Shown piece by piece: positions 1-10,621 of a stretch of DNA of 64,000 bases. How positions within the stretch are numbered: the first letter of the stretch is position 1; the number at the start of each line of letters is the position of its first letter. The stretch comes from an uncultured beta proteobacterium. Lineage in GTDB: Bacteria > Pseudomonadota > Gammaproteobacteria > Burkholderiales > Burkholderiaceae_C. Position numbers and translations under genes: made by a program. The notes below the pieces were generated by a model. It was not told the origin of the DNA. It worked only from the letters and a program-made list of their open reading frames with translations, and did no database searches. Location of the stretch: assembly GCA_903909815.1 (NCBI GenBank), contig CAIVXG010000047.1:1-64000 (forward strand). Direction: 5' to 3'.

Positions 1-223
1 GGTTTTGGGCGGAAATCCGCGAAAAACCCCAAGTCTGACCTTCGACGTTCAAATCGAGACCAGACTCAAACACCAAATTCAACATGTAAATCATCAACTT
101 ACGACGTCCTGATGTGGAAACGTTGGGACACTACTGATTTCAAGTCAAGCCTGGATTGCCGCGTCGTTGGCGCTCCTCGCAATGACGAAACATCGGCTCG
201 GTCAAGGTGCTATGCTGGCGCCC

Positions 224-577
224 ATGAAACTCCTCGTCCGATGGCTTCTCAGCGCCACCGCCTTGCTGGCTGTGGCCCATTTGTACAGCGGCGTGCAGGT
301 GCAGAGTTTTTCGGCAGCGCTGATTGCGGCGTTCGTGATCGGCCTGTTCAACACCTTGCTGCGTCCGATCCTGGTGTTGTTGACCCTGCCGGTGACGATC
401 GTCACCCTGGGTCTGTTCCTGTTCATCATCAACGCCCTGATGTTCTGGCTCGCGTCTGCCAGCCTGAACGGATTTCAGGTTCAGGGATTCGGCGCGGCGC
501 TGCTGGGCTCGCTCATCTACTCGGTGCTGGGCCTGGTGATCGACTCAGCGCTCAGTCACCTGTTCCCGAACAAGTAG
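224..577 (+). CDS. Phage-holin-family-4/YvlD-like small membrane protein
   Basis: 118-aa hydrophobic ORF MKLLVRWLLSATALLAVAHLYSGVQVQSF...NTLLRPILVLLTLPVTIVTLGLFLFIINALMFWLA, typical of the YvlD/DUF360 family. Confidence 0.75.
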   Translation: MKLLVRWLLSATALLAVAHLYSGVQVQSFSAALIAAFVIGLFNTLLRPILVLLTLPVTIVTLGLFLFIINALMFWLASASLNGFQVQGFGAALLGSLIYSVLGLVIDSALSHLFPNK

Positions 578-2182
578 CTCCACCTCGCGCGTGCGGGTGT
601 CGATGATGGACGCTTCGATGTGGTCGCCCGCGCTGCGCGCGCCGCCCTCACCCTTGATGCGCGCCTGCGCCGCCTTGAAGCGGGCCAGGGCGCCAGGGAG
701 GTCCAGGTGCGCCACCTGCGCCTCGGCGTCGGCCCGAATCGCGCTCACGGTCTGCCCCAAGGCGTCGTAGGCGCTGCGCAGCGCCATCCAGGCGTTGGCG
801 TCCTTCGGATGCACAACCACCCAGGTCTGCAACTCCTGCGCCGCCAGATTGGCGCGCCCACCTCGCACCTGAGCCTGCGCCAACAGCAGCAGTTCTGCTC
901 GCTGCGTGGGAACAGCGTCCCCTAACAGCCGCAAGGCACGCGCTGCGTCGTCCTGCGCCAAAGCCAGTTCCACCGACATGAAGCGCGTCAGCCGCTGCGT
1001 CGCTGCATCGCCCTGCGCCAGCGCTTGCAGGCGCGCGAGCAGCTGGCTGGCCTGGCCGAATTCCCGCAAACGCATGCTGGACAGAAGGGCGCTGGTGAGG
1101 GCGCCGGCCTTCCTGGGGAGGTCCCAGCCATCGAAGGTGATGCCGCTGGCCTCGTCCTGCGACAGCCGCAGTGCCTCGGAAGACGGGTTGGCCAGGATGC
1201 GCGCGCGCGCCGCCATCATGGCGTGCTGCGGCGTGAGCGGCGGTGGCGGCAGCACGGCCCCTGCTGCACCCTGGGGCAGGCGCGACTGCACATCGCCGAT
1301 GCGTTCGGTCGTGAGCGGGTGCGTGCGCAGATAGGGAAAGGCGCCGGAGTCGCTGAGCCGGGTGGATTGCTGCAGCTTGTCGAACATGCTGGCGAAGGCC
1401 TCGGGCGCAAAGCCGGCTTGTGACATGACGCCAAACCCCACGCGGTCGGCTTCGCGCTCCATGTCGCGCGAAAAATTCAACTGGTTTTGGATCGCCAGCG
1501 CCTGCCCGCCGGTCAACAAGGCGCTGGCTGCATCCGGGCTCTTGCTGGCTGCCAGCACACCCAGAATCATGGCGCCGATCAGCCATGGCGTTTGCTGGCT
1601 GTCCTTGGCGGCCACGCGCGAGATATGGCGCTGGGTGATGTGGCTGAGCTCGTGCCCCAGCACCGAGGCCAATTCATCGGGGCTGCTCACGATCGCGATC
1701 ATCCCCAAATGCACGCCCATGTAGCCACCCGGCAGCGCAAAGGCGTTGACGCTGCGGTCGCGTATCAGCATCACTTCCCAGGCCAGGCGTTCGTCCATTT
1801 CGGGCGATATCTCGCCGCGCACGCGCGCCGCTGCCAGCAGCGGCTGCCAGATGCCCTGCACATACTCGGCCAGCAGCGGGTCGTCGATGTAGTCGGGGTC
1901 GCGGTAGATTTCGTAGGCGATGCGGTCGCCCAGGCGGCGCTCGGCGCTCAGACTCATGTCACCGGAGTCGCCCAGATGCGGCAGCGGATTGACCGAGCCC
2001 GCAGGCAAGGCCACCAGCGGCCAGCCCAGCACGGCCGCGAACAGGCCCAGTTGCAGGCCGCGAAGCAGTCGACGCCCGGGCGAGAATTTCAAGGTGAATC
2101 CAGCGGCTCGGGGCTCAGGTTTCTGGCCTGCCCGGTGAATGCGCAATGTGAACATGGCCGTATGATGCTCGAAAAAGATCAA
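545..2182 (-). CDS. M48 family metalloprotease with TPR-like C-terminus (BepA/YfgC-like)
   Basis: [10 protein letters not shown] zinc motif, EREADRVGF motif, C-terminal repeat region; start may be internal (MFTLRI). Confidence 0.88.
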   Translation of the reverse strand: MIFFEHHTAMFTLRIHRAGQKPEPRAAGFTLKFSPGRRLLRGLQLGLFAAVLGWPLVALPAGSVNPLPHLGDSGDMSLSAERRLGDRIAYEIYRDPDYIDDPLLAEYVQGIWQPLLAAARVRGEISPEMDERLAWEVMLIRDRSVNAFALPGGYMGVHLGMIAIVSSPDELASVLGHELSHITQRHISRVAAKDSQQTPWLIGAMILGVLAASKSPDAASALLTGGQALAIQNQLNFSRDMEREADRVGFGVMSQAGFAPEAFASMFDKLQQSTRLSDSGAFPYLRTHPLTTERIGDVQSRLPQGAAGAVLPPPPLTPQHAMMAARARILANPSSEALRLSQDEASGITFDGWDLPRKAGALTSALLSSMRLREFGQASQLLARLQALAQGDAATQRLTRFMSVELALAQDDAARALRLLGDAVPTQRAELLLLAQAQVRGGRANLAAQELQTWVVVHPKDANAWMALRSAYDALGQTVSAIRADAEAQVAHLDLPGALARFKAAQARIKGEGGARSAGDHIEASIIDTRTREVELLVREQVTER

Positions 2183-2218
2183 CGTTCAGTGAATCAACCT
2201 TTTCCCCCGCCATTTCCC

Positions 2219-2710
2219 ATGAGTTCATTGACCCACTTCGATGCGCAAGGCCAGGCCCACATGGTGGACGTGGCCGGCAAGGCCAGCACCCACCGCGTTG
2301 CTGTCGCTGGTGGCTGCATAGAGATGTTGCCGCAAACGCTGGACATCATTCTGGCGGGCAGCGCCAAGAAGGGCGACGTGTTGGGCATTGCCCGCATTGC
2401 CGGCATCCAGGCCGCCAAGAAGACCAGCGACTTGATTCCCCTGTGCCACCCGCTGGCGCTGACCCGCGTGGCGCTGGAGTTTTCCAGCGCGCCGCAGCAT
2501 GAGGGCGCAGCCGCAAGGGTGGAGTGCCGCGCCACGGTCGAAACTTTTGGGCCCACGGGCGTGGAGATGGAGGCCCTGACCGCTGTGCAGATCGCCCTGC
2601 TCACGATCTACGACATGTGCAAGGCCGTGGACCGCGGCATGACGATCACGGGCGTGCGGTTGCTGGAAAAACACGGTGGCAAATCGGGCAGCTTCGTGAC
2701 GCGGGAGTGA
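2219..2710 (+). CDS. moaC: Cyclic pyranopterin monophosphate synthase MoaC
   Basis: [21 protein letters not shown]...[11 protein letters not shown]...[29 protein letters not shown]. Confidence 0.95.
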   Translation: MSSLTHFDAQGQAHMVDVAGKASTHRVAVAGGCIEMLPQTLDIILAGSAKKGDVLGIARIAGIQAAKKTSDLIPLCHPLALTRVALEFSSAPQHEGAAARVECRATVETFGPTGVEMEALTAVQIALLTIYDMCKAVDRGMTITGVRLLEKHGGKSGSFVTRE

Positions 2711-2855
2711 TCGCTGACTTTCAAAGCGATCGGCCGAGAGACAAGGCGCTGAACGGTGGGCACGTTCAATCGAGACCGAAAGGGACAGGGCCACATGCCT
2801 ATCCGACCCCCGGCGAGGTGACCAAGATTTCGCCGAATGACCTCTGGCACTTTCA

Positions 2856-3602
2856 TCAGACACCGAGGTAGTTGGCCAGGGCTGAGCTTTGCGCCACATA
2901 CTGGGACGTACCTTGCAGCACCACCTGTCCCTTTTGCAGCACCAGCGCATGGTCGGAGCGCTGCAGCACCTTACGGTAGTCCCGGTCGACGATCAGCGTG
3001 GCGATGCCGCTAGCACGAATCTCGGCGATCACGCGCCAGATTTCCGTGACGATTTTTGGCGCCAGGCCTTCAGTGGCTTCGTCCAGCACGATCAACTCGG
3101 GGTGCGTCATCAGGGCCCGGCCGATGGCCAGCATCTGCTGCTCACCGCCGGAGAGTTGTCCTCCCAGGTTGGAGATTCTTTCCTGCAAACGGGGAAATGT
3201 GTGCAGCACGCGCTCCAGTGTCCAGTCGTTTCGGCCATCGCGGCCGCAGCGCGCCGCCATCACCATGTTCTCGCGCACGGACAGGTTCGCAAACACGCCC
3301 CGCCCCTCGGGCACGTAGGCCAGGCCCAGCCGCGCCACCTGATGCGGAGCGAAACGCGACGCGTCCTGCCCGAACAGGGTGATGCGGCCTTCGCGCTGTG
3401 CCACATGTCCGAGCAAAGTGCGTATCAGCGTGCTCTTGCCCATGCCATTGCGACCCAGCAGACCGACGGTTTGGCCGGCGCTGATCTGCAGGTCAACGCC
3501 GTGCAGCACGTGACTGGAACCATACCAGGCGTTCAGACCGCTGGCGTCGACAATCAGTTCGGCGCCGGTTCCTCGGGGCGCTTCTATGCCAGCAGTGGTC
3601 AT
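2856..3602 (-). CDS. Branched-chain amino acid/aromatic acid-type ABC transporter ATPase (LivF-like)
   Basis: GRNGMGKST Walker A, LSGGEQQ signature; LivF-type length and context. Confidence 0.9.
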   Translation of the reverse strand: MTTAGIEAPRGTGAELIVDASGLNAWYGSSHVLHGVDLQISAGQTVGLLGRNGMGKSTLIRTLLGHVAQREGRITLFGQDASRFAPHQVARLGLAYVPEGRGVFANLSVRENMVMAARCGRDGRNDWTLERVLHTFPRLQERISNLGGQLSGGEQQMLAIGRALMTHPELIVLDEATEGLAPKIVTEIWRVIAEIRASGIATLIVDRDYRKVLQRSDHALVLQKGQVVLQGTSQYVAQSSALANYLGV

Positions 3603-3603
3603 A

Positions 3604-4356
3604 TCACTGCTCCCCCAGATAGGCCACGCGCACCTCGTCGCTGTTGCGCACGAAGTCCGGTGTGCCCGAAGCGATCACGCTGCCGTTGACCATGACGGTG
3701 ATGCAGTCGGAAATTCGAAACACCGCGTCCATGTCATGCTCGACCAGCAAAATGGCGTGCTGGCCCTTCAATTCCTCGAGCAGTCTCAGCATGCGTTCCG
3801 TTTCCTCGGCGCCCATCCCCGCCAGCGGCTCGTCCAGTAACAGCACCTTTGGATCAGTGGCCAGGCACATAGCGATTTCGAGTTGGCGCTTGTTCCCATG
3901 CGAGAGCATCCCGGCTTGCAACTCACACACGTCGGTCAGCCCGGCGCGCTCGACGCAAACGCGTGCTGTGGCCATGCTGGCCTGGCACCGCTGCGCGTCT
4001 TGCCACCAGGCCCAGGGTTTGGGAGTGCGTGCCTGCGCCGCGAGGCGACAGTTCTCGAACACGGTGAATGTCTGATAGATGGTGTTTCGCTGATAACTTC
4101 GCCCCAACGCGGCGCGAGCGCGTTGGGGCTGCGACCAGGTAGTGACGTCCTGACCCAGCAGTTCGACCTGGCCACTCGAGGGCGCAAGCTCGCCTGAGAG
4201 CATATTGATCAAGGTGGACTTGCCCGCGCCGTTGGTGCCGATGACAGCGTGCACAGTACCACGCTCCAGCGTCAGCGAAACCCTGTCCACCGCAACCAGT
4301 CCGCCCCAGCGGCGGGTCAGTTCCTTGGCCCGCAGCAGCACTTCAGGTGGGTTCAT
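3604..4356 (-). CDS. ABC transporter ATPase (LivG-like)
   Basis: GTNGAGKSTLINMLSGE Walker A; start set at MNPPEVLLRAKEL, trimming the long ORF. Confidence 0.88.
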   Translation of the reverse strand: MNPPEVLLRAKELTRRWGGLVAVDRVSLTLERGTVHAVIGTNGAGKSTLINMLSGELAPSSGQVELLGQDVTTWSQPQRARAALGRSYQRNTIYQTFTVFENCRLAAQARTPKPWAWWQDAQRCQASMATARVCVERAGLTDVCELQAGMLSHGNKRQLEIAMCLATDPKVLLLDEPLAGMGAEETERMLRLLEELKGQHAILLVEHDMDAVFRISDCITVMVNGSVIASGTPDFVRNSDEVRVAYLGEQ

Positions 4357-5344
4357 GAGGCGCTCCCGTGGCTCGCGCTCCTGGCGCGCGGCCGGCCAGG
4401 CGCGCCACCAGTTGCCCAGGCAATCCGACGAGCCCGCGAGGCAGCAGCGCCACGCTGGCAATGATCGACAGGCCCAAGCCCAGGTGCCAATGCTTGGCAA
4501 AGTCCCCAAATATCGCTTCCGATTTGAATAATTCCTGCAGCAGCGCAAAGGCAAATGCGCCCAGCAAGGCCCCGCGCAAATGTCCCAGACCACCCAGGAT
4601 GATCATGATCAGAACCTCGCCCGACATGTGCCAGCTCATCAGTTCGGGATTGACAAACCCATCTTTCACGGCGAACAGGAAGCCGGCCAGACCAGCAATG
4701 CCGCCGGAAATCACGAAGGCCGCCAGCTTGTAGGGGTAGGTGGAAAACCCCGTGGCGCGCATGCGCTGCTCGTTCACCCTGATGCCGTCCAACGCGCGCC
4801 CAAAGCGCGAGCGCAAGATCAGCGCAAGCAGTCCGAACACGCCCAGCAGGCAGGCCAGGGTGAAGGCGTACATGGTCTGTGAGCGGTCCAGATCGAGCAG
4901 TGTGCCCAGCACCGGCTTGCTGCTGAGATAGATGCCGTCGGTACCCCCTCCCAGGGGCGTGTCGTGAACCACATAGAACGCCATCTGGGAAAACGCCAGC
5001 GTCACCATGATGAAGTAAACCCCCCTGGTGCGCAGCGACAAGGCGCCCACGAACAGCGCGCAGAAGGCGGCTGCCAGCACGCTGGCGGGCAACAGCCAGA
5101 GCACAGACGCCGCTGTGTCCGAAGGCGACAGCAGCACCGCTGCGTAGGCGCCCGCGCCAAAGAACGCTGCCTGACCGAAGCAAACCAGGCCGGTGCAGCC
5201 CACGAGCAGTTGCAGACTCAGCGCGAAGATGGCGAAGACCATGATCTTGGTGACGCGGTCGACGCCATAAGGCTCTGCCACCAGCGGAAACAGCGCCAGC
5301 GCGGTGAATGCGAATGCAACGAAGAGCAGTTTGTAGCGATTCAT
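4343..5344 (-). CDS. ABC transporter permease (LivM-like)
   Basis: Hydrophobic permease from MNRYKLLFVAFAFTALALF; contains the LVGCTGLVCFGQAAFFGAGAYAAVLL LivM motif. Confidence 0.88.
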   Translation of the reverse strand: MNRYKLLFVAFAFTALALFPLVAEPYGVDRVTKIMVFAIFALSLQLLVGCTGLVCFGQAAFFGAGAYAAVLLSPSDTAASVLWLLPASVLAAAFCALFVGALSLRTRGVYFIMVTLAFSQMAFYVVHDTPLGGGTDGIYLSSKPVLGTLLDLDRSQTMYAFTLACLLGVFGLLALILRSRFGRALDGIRVNEQRMRATGFSTYPYKLAAFVISGGIAGLAGFLFAVKDGFVNPELMSWHMSGEVLIMIILGGLGHLRGALLGAFAFALLQELFKSEAIFGDFAKHWHLGLGLSIIASVALLPRGLVGLPGQLVARLAGRAPGARATGAPHEPT

Positions 5345-5352
5345 GCTGACGC

Positions 5353-6234
5353 TTAGCCTGCCTTGAACAGGCCGTCGGGTTTCCAAAGAAGGATCAGCGC
5401 CATCAGCACGTAAACAAGTACACCTGAGGCCTGGGGCAGCAGCACCTTGCCAAAGGTGTCCACCACGCCGATCAGCAACGCGGCCAACAAGGCGCCGCGG
5501 ATCGAGCCAATCCCTCCAATCACCACCACGACAAAACAGATGATGAGCACGGTATTGCCCATGCCGGGATAGACCGAGGACACGGGCGCTGCGATCATGC
5601 CGGCGAACACCGCAATCGCGACACCGGCAGCGAACACGATACGGTACAAAAACTTGATGTCTATGCCCAGCGACTGCACCATCTCGCGATTCGTGCTGCC
5701 GGCGCGAATCATCATCCCCAAGCGTGTGCGCGTGAAGACAAAGTACATGCCCATGGCCAGTGCCAGACAAACGCCCGAGACGAAAAGCCGGTACACCGGG
5801 TAGGTCATCATTTCGCCCAAGGCGATGGTCCCCGCCAGCATGTCCGGGGGCGCCACGCCGTGCACCTCATCACCCAGCAGCAGGCTGCGCAACTCCTCAA
5901 ATACCAGGATCAGTCCATAGGTCATAAGCACCTGCTGCAGATGTTCACGCTCGTACAGGAAGCTGAAAAAGGCCCACTCCAGCACATAGCCCAGCAGCAC
6001 CGCCAGCACCAACCCCACGACCAGCGTCGCGAAAAAGCCGCCGCCAAAGGTCGAGCCCACGATCGGCGCCAGGGCAAAAGCCATGTAGGCGCCAATCATG
6101 TAGAAGCTGCCGTGCGCCAGGTTGATCACGCCCATGATGCCAAAGATCAGCGTCAGGCCGGAAGCGACCAGGAACAGCAGCAGTCCGTACTGCAAGGCGT
6201 TCAGGCACTGGATCAGAAAAGTGGCGAAGTCCAT
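5353..6234 (-). CDS. ABC transporter permease (LivH-like)
   Basis: GLTLIFGIMGVINLAHGSFYMIGAYMAF LivH motif. Confidence 0.9.
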   Translation of the reverse strand: MDFATFLIQCLNALQYGLLLFLVASGLTLIFGIMGVINLAHGSFYMIGAYMAFALAPIVGSTFGGGFFATLVVGLVLAVLLGYVLEWAFFSFLYEREHLQQVLMTYGLILVFEELRSLLLGDEVHGVAPPDMLAGTIALGEMMTYPVYRLFVSGVCLALAMGMYFVFTRTRLGMMIRAGSTNREMVQSLGIDIKFLYRIVFAAGVAIAVFAGMIAAPVSSVYPGMGNTVLIICFVVVVIGGIGSIRGALLAALLIGVVDTFGKVLLPQASGVLVYVLMALILLWKPDGLFKAG

Positions 6235-6254
6235 CGCTGCGGGCCAACCCTGAA

Positions 6255-7415
6255 CTACATCTTGCAACCGCGCGCCGGGTCGGCCAGCGCCTTGGTGGCG
6301 ACGCTGATGACCTTGTTCTCCTTGCCCACGACCTGGCGCAGGTAAATGTCCTGCACCGGGTTGTGCGATTTGGACAGGGTGAAGACGCCGCGCGGGCTGT
6401 CGATGCGCGCCTTCTCCACGGCGGCGGCAAATTCGGCCTTCTTCGCCGTATCGCCCTTTGTGGCCAACAGGCCTATGCCAAGAATCTGGGCGGCGTCATA
6501 GCCTTGCACCGCGTACCCATCGGGTTGCAGCTTGTAGGTCTTGGCGTAGGACAGGCGAAAACTGTTGTCCCGCGGCGTGCCCAGGCTGTCGGCGTAGTGC
6601 AGCGTGGTCAGCAAGTCCGCAGCGGCGTCACCGGCGGCCTCCAGGGTACCATCGGTGAGGAAACCGGCGCCGTACAGCGGAATGTTCTTCTTCAGCCCGG
6701 CTGCCGCATAGTCCTTCATGAACTTGGCAGCGCCAGCACCGGCGAAGAAGGTGTAAACCGCATCGGGCTTGGTGGCGGCGATTTCGGTCAGCAGCGCCTG
6801 AAATTCGACGTTCGGGAACGGCAAATTGAGTTCCTTCACCACCTGTCCGCCGCTCTTCTCGAAGGCCTCCTTGAAGCCGCGCGCCGATTCGTCGCCGGCC
6901 GAGTATTTCCAGGTAATGGTCACGACCTTCTTGTGCCCCTTCTTGGCCACCACGTCGCCCATCGCATAGGCCGGCTGCCAATTCGAGAAAGAACTGCGAA
7001 ATATGTTGATGGCGCACATGGGACCGGTGATGGCGTCGGCGCCGCCATTGGGATCAATCATCAGGGTTCCGGTTTCCTTGGCGACCTTGGCCATGGCCAT
7101 GGCCACACCCGAGTGCACTGATCCCACGAGCACATCGACATGGTCGCGCTTCACGAGCTTGTTCACATTGTCCGTGGCCTTGGAGGGGTCGGACTCGTCA
7201 TCGACCTTGACGTACTCGACCTCGCGCCCGGCAATTTTGCCGCCCTGTTCGGCGACGAACAGGCGAAAGCCGTTTTCAATCGCCGTGCCCAATGACGCGT
7301 AGGTGCCGGTGTAGGGCAGCATCAGCCCCACCTTGAGTTTGGGTGCGGCCTGGCCAAAGGCCAGAGGCGCGGCAAGTGCACAGGCAGTGAGCAGGCTGGT
7401 ACGGAACATCTTCAT
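6255..7415 (-). CDS. ABC transporter periplasmic substrate-binding protein (LivK-like)
   Basis: Signal peptide followed by KVGLMLPYTGTYASLGTAIENGFRLFV; adjacent to livHMGF and benzoate-CoA ligase. Confidence 0.9.
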   Translation of the reverse strand: MKMFRTSLLTACALAAPLAFGQAAPKLKVGLMLPYTGTYASLGTAIENGFRLFVAEQGGKIAGREVEYVKVDDESDPSKATDNVNKLVKRDHVDVLVGSVHSGVAMAMAKVAKETGTLMIDPNGGADAITGPMCAINIFRSSFSNWQPAYAMGDVVAKKGHKKVVTITWKYSAGDESARGFKEAFEKSGGQVVKELNLPFPNVEFQALLTEIAATKPDAVYTFFAGAGAAKFMKDYAAAGLKKNIPLYGAGFLTDGTLEAAGDAAADLLTTLHYADSLGTPRDNSFRLSYAKTYKLQPDGYAVQGYDAAQILGIGLLATKGDTAKKAEFAAAVEKARIDSPRGVFTLSKSHNPVQDIYLRQVVGKENKVISVATKALADPARGCKM

Positions 7416-8224
7416 GGTTTGTCTCCTGGTTTAGGGTGTCGTTGTAAAAAATCGGTGATCGCGGCAATCAGTCGCTCGGTCTGGTCGCGGTGCGGCGAGT
7501 GACCGCAATCGGGCAAGGCCAAGATTTCGGTCTGGGGCACAACCTGGGAGATACCGAGAACCTGTTGCATTGTCCCGTACTCGTCGTCCACACCCTGGAC
7601 CGCCAGCATGGGACAGCGAATAGCGCCGATTTCGCCGGCGATCGACCATTCGCGAAACGCCGGATCCAACCAGACGCGGTTCCAGCCCCAGAAGGCCGAG
7701 TCGGGGTCATCGTGGTACTTCGCCAGCCCCTGCTTCAAGCCCTGTCCCAGATAGGCTTGGCGCGCCAGTTCAATGCTGGCGACCGACAGGTCTTCCACCA
7801 TGATGTGCGGCGCGACGACGATCATGCCTGCGACGGCTTGGGGCCATCGCGCGCCGTACAGCAGTGCGATCGAGGCGCCATCACTGTGCCCCAGCAGCCA
7901 GACCGGGTGCTCGATTCCCAGCGCCGCGAGCACGGCAGGCAAGACCTCGTGCGCCTGGCGGTGCATGAAATCAGTTCCCCACTCTTCAAGCTCGCCGCGC
8001 GGCGTCGAGCGGCCATAGCCAGGGCGCGAATACACCAGGCCGCGGCATGCTGCGGCAGCGCAAAGGCGCGGCGGAAAATCCTTCCACAAGGCCACCGAGC
8101 CCAGGCCTTCGTGCAGGAACACGAGCAGCGGCGCGCCGGCGCGTTGGGCTTCAATCCACTGCAATTCGATGCGCACGGGCAAGCCGCGCCAGTCGATCTG
8201 CACGAATTCTCCGGTTGGCTTCAC
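7412..8224 (-). CDS. Alpha/beta hydrolase
   Basis: HEGLGSVALWKDFP, GHSDGASIALLYG nucleophile elbow, C-terminal DCGHSPH. Confidence 0.85.
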   Translation of the reverse strand: MKPTGEFVQIDWRGLPVRIELQWIEAQRAGAPLLVFLHEGLGSVALWKDFPPRLCAAAACRGLVYSRPGYGRSTPRGELEEWGTDFMHRQAHEVLPAVLAALGIEHPVWLLGHSDGASIALLYGARWPQAVAGMIVVAPHIMVEDLSVASIELARQAYLGQGLKQGLAKYHDDPDSAFWGWNRVWLDPAFREWSIAGEIGAIRCPMLAVQGVDDEYGTMQQVLGISQVVPQTEILALPDCGHSPHRDQTERLIAAITDFLQRHPKPGDKP

Positions 8225-9822
8225 CTTGGCTCGACTTGCAATGCGCGCAGCTTAAAACGCTGAATCTTGCCGGTGGCGGTCTTGGGCAATTCATCAATGA
8301 ATTCGATGAGGCGGGGGTATTTGTAGGGCGCCAGCCTGTCCTTGACGAAGCTCTTGAGCTCTTCCTCGCTCACCTGAGCGCCCGACTTGCGCACGACAAA
8401 GGCCTTGGTCTTGGTCAGGCCATCGGCGTCGATCAGTCCCACCACTGCGGCCTCCAGCACTGCGGAGTGCTGCACCAGCGTGGCTTCGACCTCGAACGGC
8501 GACACGTAGATGCCACTGACCTTGAGCATGTCGTCGCTGCGACCGGAGTAGGTATAGCTGCCGTCGGCATTGCGCACGTATTTGTCACCGCTCTTGGTCC
8601 AGCCCCCCTGAAAGGTGTCGCGCGTCTTCTCCCTGTTGCCCCAGTACATCATGGCCGCAGACGGCCCCTGGATGTACAGGTCACCGGTTTCTCCGTCGGC
8701 CACGGGGAGGTTGTCGTCGCCGCGCAATTCGACCACATAGCCCGGCACCGGCCAGCCGGTCGTGCCGTAGCGCACCCGTCCCGGCGCATTCGACAGGAAG
8801 ATGTGCAGCATCTCGGTGGAACCTATGCCGTCGATCACTTCAATGCCGAAATGTGCGCTGAAGCGCTGACCCAGTTCCGCCGGCAGGGCTTCCCCCGCCG
8901 AGGATGCCAGGCGCAGCGCTGTGTCCTTGGCGTCGGGCAGCTTGGGCGACGCCAGCATCCCGGCAAAACCTGTGGGCGCACCGAAGAAAACCGTCGGCCT
9001 GACTTGGCCGACGTGGCCCAGCCAGCGCTTGAAGGTCGCTTCGGGCGTGGGTCGTTCGGCCATGAGGATGGTGGTGGCACCCACGCTCAGCGGAAAACTC
9101 AAGCCGTTGCCCAGGCCGTAGGCGAAGAACAGTTTGGCCGCTGAAAAGCAGACGTCGTTTTCCTGCAGATCCAGCACGCCCTTGCCATAAAGCTCTGCCG
9201 TCCAATAGGGATTGGCATGCGAATGCACCGTGCCCTTGGGGCGGCCCGTGGAACCGGAGGAGTAGAGCCAGAAACCGGGGTCGTCCGCGTGCGTGGCAGC
9301 GGGTTTTTGCATCGGCGTGTAGGCGCGCAGAAAGCTCTCGAACTCTGCCTCGCCGGGGTGCAATGGGACCTCGGGGTGCGACACGATGACCTTGTGCACT
9401 TCGTGGTCGGACTTGACCATGCCCGCGTTCAGCACCGGCAGCAAGGCACCGGACACGAGCACGATTTGCGCCCGGGAATGCTCCAGCATGAAGGCGTAAT
9501 CCTCGGCAGTGAGCAGCGTGTTCACCGCCACCGGCACCAGGCCTGCATACATTGCGCCCAGGAAACTCACCGGCCAGTCGTTGCAGTCGTGCATCAGGAC
9601 CAGCACGCGCTCCTCGCGCTTGACCCCGAGCGAGCGCAGACCTTCAGCCATGTGCCGCACGCGATCATCGAGCGCCGCGAAGCTCAGTGTTCCCCCGTCG
9701 TCGATGAAGGCGACCTTGTCCGGGCGCTGCGTGTTCAGCTGCAGCAGGTGCTGGGCGAAGTTGAATAGCTCCGGGGGCGGCTGCACCTCGGTCGATGGAT
9801 TGGCGGGCGTGGCTGCGTTCAT
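8221..9822 (-). CDS. bclA: Benzoate-CoA ligase (BclA/BzdA family)
   Basis: AMP-binding motif YSSGSTGRPKGTVHSHANPYWTAELYGKGVL; FFAYGLGNGLSFPLSVGATTILM and KTATGKIQRFKLR typical of benzoate-CoA ligases; start MNAATPANPSTEVQPPPELFNFA. Confidence 0.92.
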   Translation of the reverse strand: MNAATPANPSTEVQPPPELFNFAQHLLQLNTQRPDKVAFIDDGGTLSFAALDDRVRHMAEGLRSLGVKREERVLVLMHDCNDWPVSFLGAMYAGLVPVAVNTLLTAEDYAFMLEHSRAQIVLVSGALLPVLNAGMVKSDHEVHKVIVSHPEVPLHPGEAEFESFLRAYTPMQKPAATHADDPGFWLYSSGSTGRPKGTVHSHANPYWTAELYGKGVLDLQENDVCFSAAKLFFAYGLGNGLSFPLSVGATTILMAERPTPEATFKRWLGHVGQVRPTVFFGAPTGFAGMLASPKLPDAKDTALRLASSAGEALPAELGQRFSAHFGIEVIDGIGSTEMLHIFLSNAPGRVRYGTTGWPVPGYVVELRGDDNLPVADGETGDLYIQGPSAAMMYWGNREKTRDTFQGGWTKSGDKYVRNADGSYTYSGRSDDMLKVSGIYVSPFEVEATLVQHSAVLEAAVVGLIDADGLTKTKAFVVRKSGAQVSEEELKSFVKDRLAPYKYPRLIEFIDELPKTATGKIQRFKLRALQVEPR

Positions 9823-9992
9823 GGCAATCTCCGATGGGTACTCAGTGCGGCAACTTGAATCAAGTGGCGCTGCAATGTGCCAGCACCGCGGTGCTGGCCT
9901 GAACCGCGCTGCGCCGGTGGTAAAGGCCCAGGGCACGGCCCCCACCAAGCTCGCCGCCCAAGTGATTTAGAAGCGATTCGGTCATGGGGTTC

Positions 9993-10460
9993 TCATACGG
10001 GCGTAAAGGCGATGCTGCCCTGGGGCAGCAGGTACAGCACGAGGGCGCGTCCACCGCTGACGGTGGGGCGGTGTGCGCTGCCCGGCGGGCAGACCAGCCA
10101 GCCGGCACCGCGCCCGTCAAACTGCGCAGCTTCGTCCAGCGGCATGATGAGGTCGATCTCGCCAAGCGGGTGCGCGTGGTGCGGGCCGGCGATGTCCTTC
10201 ATATCGACCACATCGACCGAGAAACCCGCGAGGTCCTCTGCCGGCTTGAAGATGCGGCCGTAGCGGATGCCGCCGCCTTCACGGTTGGCCAGCCAGCCTG
10301 CAGCGACGCCCTCTTCGCAGCTCTGTTTCAGACGCGCGTAAGTCGCGCTGCCGGCACCATGTTCGGCGTTCAGCCAAGCGTCCAGTTGTGCATCAAGTAC
10401 GCGCCCTGCAAGCTTTGCGCTCATTTCAACGATCTGTTGACGAAATTCGGTGGATGGCAT
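9993..10460 (-). CDS. DUF4863-family protein associated with benzoyl-CoA clusters
   Basis: 155-aa ORF with GPHHAHPLGEIDLIMP...GRGAGWLVCPPGSAHRPTVSGGRALVLYLLPQG; family recalled as a box/benzoate cluster companion. Confidence 0.65.
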   Translation of the reverse strand: MPSTEFRQQIVEMSAKLAGRVLDAQLDAWLNAEHGAGSATYARLKQSCEEGVAAGWLANREGGGIRYGRIFKPAEDLAGFSVDVVDMKDIAGPHHAHPLGEIDLIMPLDEAAQFDGRGAGWLVCPPGSAHRPTVSGGRALVLYLLPQGSIAFTPV

Positions 10461-10556
10461 TTGACGGTCTCCTTGTTCCTGCCTCGGCGAATTGTCGTCG
10501 AAACATGAAATATCATGCAACTTTTGGACCTTAGTTCATGCCATCGCCTGAGTCAA

Positions 10557-10568
10557 GCAATATATTGC
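10557..10568. promoter_or_regulatory. Candidate operator GCAATATATTGC upstream of the DUF4863/bclA/liv block
   Basis: Perfect 12-bp palindrome; the extended ATATATTGCAT resembles the ATATA-NN-GCAT repeats in the bzdN promoter. Confidence 0.4.
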
Positions 10569-10621
10569 ATTGTTCGGGTAAGACCTTAGTTGTTACGCGT
10601 CGCCAGAGCCTCAGCCAGCGG

